This document shows positions 17,531 to 26,369 of a stretch of 64,000 bases of DNA, one piece after another (position 1 is the stretch's first letter; the number at the start of each line of letters is the position of its first letter). Made by a program: the position numbers and the translations under genes. The notes below the pieces were generated by a model, which was given only the letters and a program-made list of their open reading frames with translations, had not been told where the DNA came from and ran no database searches. Location of the stretch: contig NC_015520.1 of the NCBI RefSeq assembly GCF_000213255.1, positions 434,001-498,000 on the forward strand. The letters are read 5' to 3'. The stretch comes from Mahella australiensis 50-1 BON (GTDB taxonomy: Bacteria > Bacillota > Clostridia > Mahellales > Mahellaceae).

Positions 17531-18400
17531 ATGGGACGTCTTATTATAGATACCGACATAGGGGATGATATAGACGATGCTTTAGCTATTGCTTTAGCGT
17601 TGAATTCATCTGAGGTGGAGCTGATAGGTATAACAACTGTGTTTCGCAATGTGAGAGAACGGGCGCGTTTAGCTATAACTGAGCTTAAGGTGTACAATAA
17701 AATGAATATTCCTGTACATATGGGTATGGGTCACCCTCTGATAAATGATGTTGATGAAGATGCCATACCGTGCCAATGTGCAGCTGCTGATGATAGTATA
17801 GAAGTATTTGATGATAAAAATGCAGTGGATTTTATAATAGATACCTGCATGACCAGTAACGATCCTATAACCTTAGTACCAATAGGGCCGCTGACCAATA
17901 TAGGCATGGCGCTTCGCATGGAACCGAAATTAGCGCATAAGGTAAAGATAGTGCTTATGGGAGGTTGTATAGGCAAACCTCAGCCTGAATGGAATATAAT
18001 GTGTGACCCTGAGGCTGCCCATATAGTAATGTCCAGCGGGGCTGATATCACTATGGTAGGCCTGGATGTTACTACAAAATGCCAGATGACGTTGAAGCAG
18101 TTGGAGGCTTTTGAACAGAGCTCCAGGGCCGAAGTAAAGTTTCTCTTTGAGTTGATAAAACTATGGGATAAGGCTTTTAATTTTCATATGCCGGTGTTGC
18201 ATGATCCCTTGGCTGTGGCAGTTGCGTTGGATCCATCGTTGGTAACGGTGCAGCCCATGGATATTGGGATAGAGCTTGGCGGCATATATACGCGCGGTAT
18301 GACGGTACCGAGAGAGGGCACATCTGTAAAAGCGGCAGTAGATGTAGATGTGGAACGCTTTATGGAGCTCTTTATGACCCGTGTTGCAAAGGACATATAG
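17531..18400 (+). CDS. Inosine-uridine preferring nucleoside hydrolase family protein
   Basis: The 289-residue enzyme carries the family's N-terminal calcium/ribose motif DTDIGDDIDD (residues 7-16) and the downstream blocks PIGPLTNIG and MGGCIG. Family members hydrolyse the N-glycosidic bond of ribonucleosides. AGGAGTG precedes the ATG. It is transcribed away from the LacI-controlled operon. Its stop codon lies inside the 8-bp target duplication of a MITE that inserted immediately after the gene. Confidence 0.9.
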   Translation: MGRLIIDTDIGDDIDDALAIALALNSSEVELIGITTVFRNVRERARLAITELKVYNKMNIPVHMGMGHPLINDVDEDAIPCQCAAADDSIEVFDDKNAVDFIIDTCMTSNDPITLVPIGPLTNIGMALRMEPKLAHKVKIVLMGGCIGKPQPEWNIMCDPEAAHIVMSSGADITMVGLDVTTKCQMTLKQLEAFEQSSRAEVKFLFELIKLWDKAFNFHMPVLHDPLAVAVALDPSLVTVQPMDIGIELGGIYTRGMTVPREGTSVKAAVDVDVERFMELFMTRVAKDI

Positions 18401-18404
18401 GTTA
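18397..18404. repeat. Left target-site duplication of the MITE
   Basis: ATAGGTTA, repeated exactly at 18726-18733. It contains the stop codon of the nucleoside hydrolase gene. Confidence 0.8.
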
Positions 18405-18725
18405 ACTGTAATTCGTAATATGACAAATTCAGCGTGTGCAATGATATAAATCCTACGCCCGCTACAGGCTTGACATATATACCTCGCTACGGCTGTGAAG
18501 CTGGACCACTACGCAATCAAAGATTGCTGTGGTCCTACGCTTCAAAAGCCCGCTCAGTATATATGTCAAGCCTTATGCCACGTAATGATTGCATACTTAC
18601 AATTCGTTTCGCTTGAGCAAGCTAACGCCGGCAATTCGCTACGCAATATTTTAAGGCGTTCTCCGGCTTTATATCATTTGCATCGCTTTATATCGCCTGT
18701 TTCAGTCATATATTACGAATTACAG
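18405..18725. mobile_element. 321-bp MITE-like element with terminal inverted repeats
   Basis: The element starts CTGTAATTCGTAATATGAC and ends in its inverted counterpart (GTCATATATTACGAATTACAG; two extra bases), flanked by an 8-bp duplication. Inside is a second long inverted repeat: AGGCTTGACATATATA (18467-18482) faces TATATATGTCAAGCCT (18558-18573), with further imperfect pairing (GGACCAC/GTGGTCC, GCAATC/GATTGC) down to an AAA loop near 18519-18521. It has no coding capacity. A 40-bp internal segment recurs at 11089-11128, so a related repeat family exists here. Confidence 0.8.
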
Positions 18726-18733
18726 ATAGGTTA
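18726..18733. repeat. Right target-site duplication of the MITE
   Basis: ATAGGTTA, identical to 18397-18404. Confidence 0.8.
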
Positions 18734-18750
18734 AAAAAAGAGGTGTGATT

Positions 18751-19644
18751 ATGTATAGAGGGTTGGAAAAACGAAAGTTGGGTAATACAGGCAATGGGGT
18801 TACGTTTATAGGATTCGGCGCCTTGGAAATAGGACGCGACTGGGGATTGGGAGATGATGCCGAAAGGAGCCGTCCCGATGAGCCAAGCGCCTGCATCGTA
18901 TTAAACGGCATATTGGATCTGGGTATAAATCTCATCGATACAGCTCGGGCTTATCATAAAAGCGAGGAACGAATAGGCAAGTGCATATCGAACAGGAGGG
19001 CTGAGTATTTTCTGGCATCCAAATGCGGAGAACATAGCGATGAACCAGGCACGTATTACGATTTTAGCTATAAGGCAGTTAAGGATTCTATAGATTATAG
19101 CCTAAAAATGCTCAAAACCGATTGCATAGACCTTATGCAGGTACATTTTGGTCCCAATCCCCAGAAGGTACTAGATGACGGAGAAACGGTGGCAGCTATG
19201 AAAGATGCGCAAAGAGAGGGTAAGATACGTTTTTTGGGAGCCTCAGCCGGCGGCGATATAGCGCGTCAATGCATAGAATCTGGCGATTTTGATGTGATGC
19301 AGATGGAATATAATCTTATTAATAGAAGCGACGAGAAACTTATAGAATTGTGCGGCCAAAAAGGGATAGGTGTATTGGTAAGAGGAGGACTGGCAGCAGG
19401 GAGGCTTACATCGCGGGTTATACCTCATCTTTCGGAGGACATAAGCGATAAACAAGAGATAATGCGCTTACTGGCTTTAGTGGATAACGATGGCGATAAA
19501 CTGGCCGCTATGGCACTTGCGTTTCTATATAGCAATCCTAATATAAGCTCGGTTATTCTAGGGTCCAAAAATCTTGACCATATACGCCGCAATTTTGATC
19601 TGCTGGAACAAGGCATAGATCAAAATCTGCTGGCGAGGTTGTGA
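18751..19644 (+). CDS. Aldo/keto reductase family protein
   Basis: This TIM-barrel oxidoreductase of 297 residues has family hallmarks: GFGALEIGRDWG at the N-terminus, NLIDTARAYHKSEERIG (catalytic Asp/Tyr region, about residues 58-74), and the cofactor segment ILGSKNLDHIRRN near the C-terminus. The ATG at 18751 follows AGAGGTG. The MITE lies directly upstream and could affect its expression. Its substrate is unknown. It is followed closely by the DUF3842 gene. Confidence 0.87.
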   Translation: MYRGLEKRKLGNTGNGVTFIGFGALEIGRDWGLGDDAERSRPDEPSACIVLNGILDLGINLIDTARAYHKSEERIGKCISNRRAEYFLASKCGEHSDEPGTYYDFSYKAVKDSIDYSLKMLKTDCIDLMQVHFGPNPQKVLDDGETVAAMKDAQREGKIRFLGASAGGDIARQCIESGDFDVMQMEYNLINRSDEKLIELCGQKGIGVLVRGGLAAGRLTSRVIPHLSEDISDKQEIMRLLALVDNDGDKLAAMALAFLYSNPNISSVILGSKNLDHIRRNFDLLEQGIDQNLLARL

Positions 19645-19653
19645 GATGGTTTT

Positions 19654-20070
19654 ATGCGTATAGCCGTTGTGGATGGGCAAGGTGGTGGCATAGGCAGGCA
19701 TATAGTAGATAAGCTGCGGCGGGAGTTGCCTGATGAAACAGAGATATTGGCACTGGGCACAAATGCATGGGCTACTGCACAGATGCTAAAGGCCGGGGCC
19801 AATGATGGTGCTACCGGCGAAGCTGCTATAATATGGAATGTCGATAAGGTCGATGTTATAACGGGCACTGTAGGTATATTGATGGCACATGCCATGATGG
19901 GCGAGCTTACACCTGCCATAGCGTGTGCTGTTGCTGCCTCCTCAGCCCGGAAGATATTGTTGCCAGTAAATCGTTGCGGTGTGGATATAGTAGGCGTGGA
20001 GGCTAAGCCTCTTCCTCATTTGATAGATGATATGGTCGAGATGATAAAAGCCGTGGCGGAGGTGAGATGA
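19654..20070 (+). CDS. DUF3842 family protein
   Basis: This 138-residue protein matches the DUF3842 family found in Clostridia. It begins MRIAVVDGQGGGIG, a glycine-rich nucleotide-binding-like loop, and later has TNAWATAQMLKAGAN. The 3' end overlaps the CooT gene start, so the two are probably translationally coupled. The pairing with a nickel-binding CooT-family protein is suggestive of metal handling, but no function is established. Confidence 0.78.
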   Translation: MRIAVVDGQGGGIGRHIVDKLRRELPDETEILALGTNAWATAQMLKAGANDGATGEAAIIWNVDKVDVITGTVGILMAHAMMGELTPAIACAVAASSARKILLPVNRCGVDIVGVEAKPLPHLIDDMVEMIKAVAEVR

Positions 20071-20072
20071 TC

Positions 20073-20261
20073 GTGTGCGAAGCCGATGTGTATATACTGG
20101 AAGATGGTGAGGAAATGCTGTTTATAAAAAGTGCCGATACCATTACGCCTTATGATGACCGCCTTATAATAAAGGATATATTCGGTCACAAGGAGATCAT
20201 AAAGGCGCGCATAAAAGAGCTGCGATTGGTAGATCATCAGATTATCATAGAGAAAATTTAA
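20073..20261 (+). CDS. CooT family nickel-binding protein
   Basis: This roughly 62-residue protein resembles CooT, a small nickel-binding accessory protein of carbon monoxide dehydrogenase maturation. CooT proteins begin Met-Cys, and Cys2 is a nickel ligand. Starting at the GTG (20073) gives exactly MCEADVY, 10-11 bases after GGAGG. The ATG at 20067 would bury the cysteine at position 4. C-terminal ARIKELRLVDHQIII is also typical. No CODH genes are in the window. Confidence 0.78.
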   Translation: MCEADVYILEDGEEMLFIKSADTITPYDDRLIIKDIFGHKEIIKARIKELRLVDHQIIIEKI

Positions 20262-20306
20262 AAAACCAAAGGAATATAGTTAATACGCCCTTGATTTCTT
20301 TATCAA

Positions 20307-20356
20307 AAAACAGCACTGTGGCGATGTGATATTTCATCGTCACAGTGCTGTTTTTT
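20307..20356. terminator. Strong bidirectional terminator after cooT-like gene
   Basis: AAAACAGCACTGTG pairs with CACAGTGCTGTTTT, with an inner CGATG/CATCG stem. It has As before and Ts after. The stretch from here to 20500 holds only the promoter region for the FAD gene. Confidence 0.85.
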
Positions 20357-20500
20357 GCTGAACCATTCATGATGGATAATCAATAATATTCGTATTTCGA
20401 TTGACGAAAACACATCGAGATGATATTATATACAAGGATAATTTTGTGCATTATCCCCGAACGTATTATACTCCGTGCCTTAAAGAAAGGGGATAAAGAC

Positions 20501-21898
20501 ATGGATAACAGATATGATGTTATCATAATAGGTGCCGGTCCAGCCGGCATATTCGCTGCTATAGAGCTTGTAGAACGCAGGCCCGGCATTAGGGTGCTCA
20601 TGCTGGAAAAAGGTAAGCCTATAGCCGACAGACAATGCCCCAGCGGCAATAAAAGTTTGCAATGCGCTCAATGTCGTCCTTGCTCCATAGTGAGCGGATG
20701 GGGTGGAGCAGGTGCTTTTAGTGATGGCAAGCTTACACTTACTACTGAATTTGGCGGCATGCTGAATGAGTATATATCAGAACAGGAACTGCGAGATCTC
20801 ATACAGTATGTCGATAAGATATACGTGAAGTTTGGCGCTCCTAAAGAAGCGCACCCTTTGGTCGAAGATAAAATAGAAGATATAAAACGCCGTGCTGCCG
20901 CGGCCGACTTAAAATTCATACCAGCCATCATAAAACATCTGGGTACCGACCGTTGCTTTCAGATTCTCAAAAATATAGAGGAATATTTGCGGGGGCGCGT
21001 GGATATATTGACGTTGACCTCGGTGAAGGATATATTGACGGAGCGCGGACGCGTCGTAGGCGTTAAGACCGAAGATGGCGATGTGTATTGTGCGGATTAT
21101 GTTATAGCAGGTCCAGGCAGAGAGGGTGCCGAATGGTTCCAAAAGCAAACCAGGAAGTTAAAACTTAAGACTGTAAATAATGCCGTAGATATAGGTGTGC
21201 GCGTAGAGGTGCCGGCCGTAGTAATGAAAGAATTGACCGATGCTGTCTATGAATCCAAGCTATTATATTACAGTAGGTCATTTGACGACAAGGTCAGAAC
21301 ATTTTGTATGAATCCATACGGCGAAGTAGTGGTAGAGAATAACGATGGTATACGGACGGTGAACGGCCATAGCTACGCTGATAAACGCACCGATAATACC
21401 AACTTTGCTTTGTTAGTGAGCAAGGATTTCACCGAGCCGTTTAATGCTCCTATTGAATACGGTAAATATATAGCGTCTCTGGCTAATATGCTGGGTGAAG
21501 GAGTACTGGTTCAAAGACTGGGGGATTTGCTCGACGGTAGGCGTTCTACTCCTGATAGGATAAAAAAGGGCCTGGTGGAACCTACATTAAAGGATGCTAC
21601 ACCTGGAGATCTGAGCTTAGTGCTGCCTTATAGGCATTTAATGGATATAATAGAGATGCTGCAGGCTTTGGATAAGATCGCGCCCGGTGTATATTCGAAA
21701 CATACATTGATGTACGGTGTGGAGGTAAAGTTTTATTCGGCCAGAGCGGAGTTAAGCCGGCATCTTGAAACTAAAGTGGAGAATCTATTTGCAGCAGGCG
21801 ATGGTGCAGGTGTTACGCGCGGCCTGGCACAGGCATCGGCATCGGGTGTCGTGGTGGCAAGAGCCATCCTTGATAAAATGGGCTTAAAAAGTTTATAG
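20501..21898 (+). CDS. FAD-dependent oxidoreductase, conserved uncharacterised family
   Basis: This 465-residue protein begins MDNRYDVIIIGAGPAG, a dinucleotide-binding fold for FAD, and has a cysteine-rich segment CPSGNKSLQCAQCRPC near residue 46 and a C-terminal AAGDGAGVTRGLAQA block. It matches the group of bacterial FAD-dependent dehydrogenases commonly annotated without function. AAGGGG precedes the ATG. It lies just upstream of purA, but no functional link is known. Confidence 0.83.
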   Translation: MDNRYDVIIIGAGPAGIFAAIELVERRPGIRVLMLEKGKPIADRQCPSGNKSLQCAQCRPCSIVSGWGGAGAFSDGKLTLTTEFGGMLNEYISEQELRDLIQYVDKIYVKFGAPKEAHPLVEDKIEDIKRRAAAADLKFIPAIIKHLGTDRCFQILKNIEEYLRGRVDILTLTSVKDILTERGRVVGVKTEDGDVYCADYVIAGPGREGAEWFQKQTRKLKLKTVNNAVDIGVRVEVPAVVMKELTDAVYESKLLYYSRSFDDKVRTFCMNPYGEVVVENNDGIRTVNGHSYADKRTDNTNFALLVSKDFTEPFNAPIEYGKYIASLANMLGEGVLVQRLGDLLDGRRSTPDRIKKGLVEPTLKDATPGDLSLVLPYRHLMDIIEMLQALDKIAPGVYSKHTLMYGVEVKFYSARAELSRHLETKVENLFAAGDGAGVTRGLAQASASGVVVARAILDKMGLKSL

Positions 21899-21915
21899 AG
21901 GAGTATGATGAGAAT

Positions 21916-23199
21916 ATGGCATGTATGGTAATAATAGGCGCTCAGTGGGGCGATGAGGGCAAAGGTAAAATAACCGATTATATGGCTGCTCGTTCCGACG
22001 TGGTGGTCCGCTATCAGGGAGGGAATAACGCGGGTCATACTGTGGAAACCGATGCCGGGCAATTTAAGCTGCATCTGGTGCCATCGGGTATCATGTACAG
22101 CGATAAAATATGTATAATAGGCAATGGCCTGGTTATAGATCCGGCAGCCCTTTTAGAAGAGATGGATTATTTAGCAGCGCGTGGCATATCGCTGGACAAT
22201 CTCTTGATCAGCGATAGGGCACATATTGTATTTCCATATCATAAATTGTTGGATTCGTTATCGGAAAAAAGCCGCGGCGCCGATGATATAGGCACCACCC
22301 TTAAAGGCATAGGGCCTTGTTATACAGATAAGATAGCTCGAAGAGGATTGCGCGTATGCGATATGATGGATGAAAGAGTATTTGCAGATAAGCTGAAAAT
22401 AGCCATAGAAGAGGCTAATCTTCTGATCGAAAGGGTGTATAATGAACAGCCCGTTGATTATGATAAGGTGCTCAATGAATATTTATCCTATGTGGAGCGA
22501 CTGAAACCGCATGTGGCGGATACATCCGCTATATTATATGACCTTATAAAATCCGATAAAAATGTATTATTTGAAGGGGCTCAGGGTACATTGCTCGATA
22601 TAGATATGGGTACCTATCCATATGTCACATCCTCCCATCCGATATCAGGTGGGGTATGCGTAGGCGCCGGTATAGGCCCCACCGTGATAGACAGCGTTTT
22701 GGGCGTTGTTAAGGCATACACCACGAGGGTGGGCAAAGGCCCGTTCCCTACAGAATTAAATGACAGCATGGGGGATGCCTTGAGGGAAAAAGGCAACGAA
22801 TATGGTACTACGACGGGTCGCCCGAGGCGATGCGGCTGGTTCGACGCTGTAATAGCCCGCTACGCTGTGAGGGTCAACGGCTTGACGTCGCTGGCTTTAA
22901 CCAAATTGGACACCTTGGGTGGCTTTGATAAGATAAAGATATGTGTAGGTTATGATAAAGGAGGCAGCATGATAAAAGAATTTCCCGCGTCGTTGGAAGA
23001 ACTCGCCGAATGCATGCCGCTATATCAGGAAGTGGATGGATGGAAAGAGGATATATCAGATATAAAGAGGTATGATGATTTGCCCGTTAACGCCCGCAGG
23101 TATGTGGAGCTCATAGAGTGTTTATGTGATGTGAAAATATCGATGATAGCCGTTGGCCCTAAACGTCAGCAAACCATAGTGCGCCAAAACATTTATTAA
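21916..23199 (+). CDS. purA: Adenylosuccinate synthetase
   Basis: PurA joins IMP and aspartate, using GTP, in the first step from IMP to AMP. The GTP-binding loop GAQWGDEGKGK (residues 8-18), the NNAGHT motif with catalytic His41, and KLDTLGGFDKIKICVGY are all intact. Length 427 is normal. GAGGAG lies upstream of the ATG. Confidence 0.97.
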   Translation: MACMVIIGAQWGDEGKGKITDYMAARSDVVVRYQGGNNAGHTVETDAGQFKLHLVPSGIMYSDKICIIGNGLVIDPAALLEEMDYLAARGISLDNLLISDRAHIVFPYHKLLDSLSEKSRGADDIGTTLKGIGPCYTDKIARRGLRVCDMMDERVFADKLKIAIEEANLLIERVYNEQPVDYDKVLNEYLSYVERLKPHVADTSAILYDLIKSDKNVLFEGAQGTLLDIDMGTYPYVTSSHPISGGVCVGAGIGPTVIDSVLGVVKAYTTRVGKGPFPTELNDSMGDALREKGNEYGTTTGRPRRCGWFDAVIARYAVRVNGLTSLALTKLDTLGGFDKIKICVGYDKGGSMIKEFPASLEELAECMPLYQEVDGWKEDISDIKRYDDLPVNARRYVELIECLCDVKISMIAVGPKRQQTIVRQNIY

Positions 23200-23286
23200 T
23201 TATTGGCTTCTTATATATAGTCGGCCCGGAGAGGATCGATGATCCAAACCGGGTTTATATTAATGCGGTTGATAGGGGGCAAGGGG

Positions 23287-24561
23287 ATGAGTCAGCAGGT
23301 TAATGCATCGGTTGTGTATAATATGCGGTTGCTATGGACTGCTATACAGAGGTCTTGGCAGCGTAGCGTAAAAAAGGAATTGCACCCTCGTGAGCTAAAA
23401 GGTACTAAAGTCCTATCCGTAAAAGAAATAACGGCTATAAAGAAAGAAAAAGGCCATTTTTTGGACTTTATATCAGCATATTTGGATTATATCGAGTTTT
23501 TGGTTATGAGCAAGCCGTATTCTATAATATTTTGTGATGGATATGGTATAACATTGAACCATCGCGCATATGGCATAGATATATTAGTTCAGGAAGGCAT
23601 GATATGGGGCGAAGATTACATAGGCATTAATGCTATGGGAACGTGTTTGAAAGAAGAAACGCCTACGATGGTTATGGGGGAGGAACACGACTGGGATTTC
23701 TTGAAGGATAAAGCTAGCTTTGCTGTACCGTTATTAGACATAGATTGCAATATAATAGGGGCGTTGGGTATTATATTGACGCTTAATGATGGCGATCCTG
23801 CTATAATGGCACTTATGATTATGATGGCCGATATGATTTCAAAGCATTGGGCGGTTGATAAGGAATTGTTGTTGCTGAGAGATAGGCTGGCGGCCTCGGA
23901 GCGGGCGGAGGAAAATGTGCAGAACAACGCCTCGGTGCTTTCGCACGAGGTGAGAAATTCTATTTCCACGCTGGGCGCTTACATACAGCTATTGCAATTG
24001 GACAAGCTGGTAGACGATGAGAGGGCCAATAAAATGCTCCAAGAAATGGCGCGCGTAAACCGCATGATGCAGGATTTTAGGCGCCTAACTAAATATATTA
24101 AGTTCAAATTCAGCAACTTTAATATAAATGCTGTGCTCAATAAGGTTATTGAATTTATATTACCTAAGGCGCAATTAAAGGGGATAGAGATTATAACCGA
24201 GTTAGACGACCGGGAGATTTACATAAACGGTGATATGGATGCTATAGAGCAGGTATTTTTGAACTTACTGGAGAATGCTATACAGGCTATAGAACGCGAC
24301 AGAGGCCATATATGGATTAAATCGATGCGCAGCAATGACAGCGTAAAAATTATAATAAGAGATGACGGCTGCGGTATATCCGATGAAAATAAAGCAAACC
24401 TGTTTAAGCCGTTTTTCACCACCAAGGCCTCCGGATCGGGCATAGGTTTGGCTTTCTGCAAAGATGTGCTCAAAGCCCATGGAGGCGATATAACAGCGGA
24501 AAGCCAGGAGGGAGAGGGCACATCATTTACCATAACATTGCCTTTGGGCAATCGCATATAA
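23287..24561 (+). CDS. GAF-domain sensor histidine kinase
   Basis: This cytoplasmic sensor kinase has about 424 residues. An AcoR-like N-terminus (IQRSWQRS) leads to a GAF-type domain with GINAMGTCLKEETPTMV and GEEHDW, then HisKA with LSHEVRNSIS (phospho-accepting His) and an HATPase domain (NLLENAIQA, DDGCGIS, GSGIGLAFCK). No membrane segment is seen. I prefer the ATG at 23287, seven bases after AGGGGG. An ATG at 23239 with a weaker site is possible. No response regulator is adjacent, so its partner is encoded elsewhere. Confidence 0.85.
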   Translation: MSQQVNASVVYNMRLLWTAIQRSWQRSVKKELHPRELKGTKVLSVKEITAIKKEKGHFLDFISAYLDYIEFLVMSKPYSIIFCDGYGITLNHRAYGIDILVQEGMIWGEDYIGINAMGTCLKEETPTMVMGEEHDWDFLKDKASFAVPLLDIDCNIIGALGIILTLNDGDPAIMALMIMMADMISKHWAVDKELLLLRDRLAASERAEENVQNNASVLSHEVRNSISTLGAYIQLLQLDKLVDDERANKMLQEMARVNRMMQDFRRLTKYIKFKFSNFNINAVLNKVIEFILPKAQLKGIEIITELDDREIYINGDMDAIEQVFLNLLENAIQAIERDRGHIWIKSMRSNDSVKIIIRDDGCGISDENKANLFKPFFTTKASGSGIGLAFCKDVLKAHGGDITAESQEGEGTSFTITLPLGNRI

Positions 24562-24666
24562 AATGCGAATAATCTATGCAAGGTGCTATTATATATAATA
24601 GAGCGGTAACTATTCGACATAAGTGATGTAGAACGACTGCGTAATTCTATAAGAAAGAGGGGACAT

Positions 24667-26241
24667 ATGAAAGTATATTATATGACTCAGAAAACCATAA
24701 AAACCTTATTGCTCATAGCTGTTGCGGTTATATTGGGTATTGCGGCATGGGACGCATGGCATACACACTCAGCTCAAGGCCCGCAATATAACAATGTAAC
24801 ACCGCTTTTACCGTCTGCTGCCTCAGAACGAACAGAAGGCTTGAATCATTACACGATAGACGTGAACCTGGATGCTAAAAATCATAAGCTGCACGCTGTA
24901 CAAAAAGTAATATATACTAACAAGGAAGATACAGCTTTAAGGGAATTATACTTTCATCTATATCCCAACGCTTACAGGTCTCAAGGGACAGCGCCGTTTG
25001 AAAATCAGGATATGGCCAGTGCCTATCCGAATGGCTTTTCAGCAGGTGGTATAGATATAAAATCGGTAAAGATAAACGGTAAGTCGGTTTCTTTTGAAGT
25101 AACTGGTCGGGATAATACCGCTATGAAATTGATATTGCCGTCTTTACTTCAAAGAGGGAGGAAACTTGAAATAGATATGGAATACGATATTATCCTCCCT
25201 AATAGCGTTGGTCGTTTTGGATATGGGGATTATACGTTTAACATAACCAACTGGTATCCTATATTGGCTGTATATGATAAAGGCGGATGGCATACCGATC
25301 CTTACTATGCTATAGGTGATCCGTTTTACAGCGATATGGCTGATTATGATGTGACTATAACTGCACCTTCATCGTTTACAATAGCTTCCACAGGGGCGAT
25401 AACAGGCACTGATAAACAGGGCGATAAACAGCACTGGACTGTATCAGCCAAAGCCGTGCGAGATTTTGCGTGGGTGGCCAGCGATAACTTCAGCGTTTTG
25501 CAAGAGGAGGCAGGCGACACGATGGTGCGTTCATATCATTTTTCGCATCAGTCCGGCCAAAAAGCGCTTGAGTATGCATCTGATGCTTTGTCAATATTTA
25601 ACGATGCCTTTGGCCTTTATCCGTATGGGCAATTTTCAGTGGTACAGGCGGATTTTTTCATTGGGGGTATGGAGTATCCTAACTTGGTCATGATAGATCA
25701 AACCCTTTATACATCTATGACGCGAGACATATTGGAATATGTAGTTGTCCATGAGACGGCACATCAATGGTGGTATGGTGTAGTGGGCAACGATGAGGTC
25801 AACGAGCCATGGCTGGATGAAGCGTTAGCTGAGTATTCAACCATAATGTATTTTGAAAAAAAGTACGGGCAGGAGGTGAAAGACAAGGTTTTTAATAATA
25901 TGGTAAAAGCCAAATATAATACGTTAGATCAATATATCTCTCAGGGGGAGACCGATGAAGCCATATTGCGTCCAGTATATGAGTTTGAAAACGAGTATGT
26001 GTATGATATTCTGGTTTACGGCAAAGGGGCTATGATGCTGGATGCTTTACGCCAGAAGGTAGGCAATGATGCGTTTGACAGTATACTGAAAGAATACTAT
26101 AAGCAATGCGCTTTCACTAATGCAACCACCCAAGACTTTATCGAAATAAGCAAAAAAATAAGTAAAATGGAACTGGATGATTTCTTCGATGAATGGCTTA
26201 TTCCTCGGGGCGATGATCAAATGTATATTTTGGCAAGTTAG
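24667..26241 (+). CDS. M1 family zinc metallopeptidase, membrane-anchored
   Basis: This 524-residue gluzincin aminopeptidase-like protein has an N-terminal uncleaved signal anchor (residues 12-30) and the zinc-binding HETAHQWW at 362-369, followed by NEPWLDEALAEY, which supplies the third ligand. The GGMEYP exopeptidase motif is nearby. The catalytic domain should face outward and trim peptides at the cell surface. Confidence 0.9.
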   Translation: MKVYYMTQKTIKTLLLIAVAVILGIAAWDAWHTHSAQGPQYNNVTPLLPSAASERTEGLNHYTIDVNLDAKNHKLHAVQKVIYTNKEDTALRELYFHLYPNAYRSQGTAPFENQDMASAYPNGFSAGGIDIKSVKINGKSVSFEVTGRDNTAMKLILPSLLQRGRKLEIDMEYDIILPNSVGRFGYGDYTFNITNWYPILAVYDKGGWHTDPYYAIGDPFYSDMADYDVTITAPSSFTIASTGAITGTDKQGDKQHWTVSAKAVRDFAWVASDNFSVLQEEAGDTMVRSYHFSHQSGQKALEYASDALSIFNDAFGLYPYGQFSVVQADFFIGGMEYPNLVMIDQTLYTSMTRDILEYVVVHETAHQWWYGVVGNDEVNEPWLDEALAEYSTIMYFEKKYGQEVKDKVFNNMVKAKYNTLDQYISQGETDEAILRPVYEFENEYVYDILVYGKGAMMLDALRQKVGNDAFDSILKEYYKQCAFTNATTQDFIEISKKISKMELDDFFDEWLIPRGDDQMYILAS

Positions 26242-26369
26242 CGTTTACATTATATATAATAATAAATTTTGATAAAAAGAAGGATTTTTTAATTTTATGG
26301 CGAATTAATAATATTGTAATATCGCGCAATAATTTTGTAATATTTGAAAGGGGTAAAATAAAATAAACT

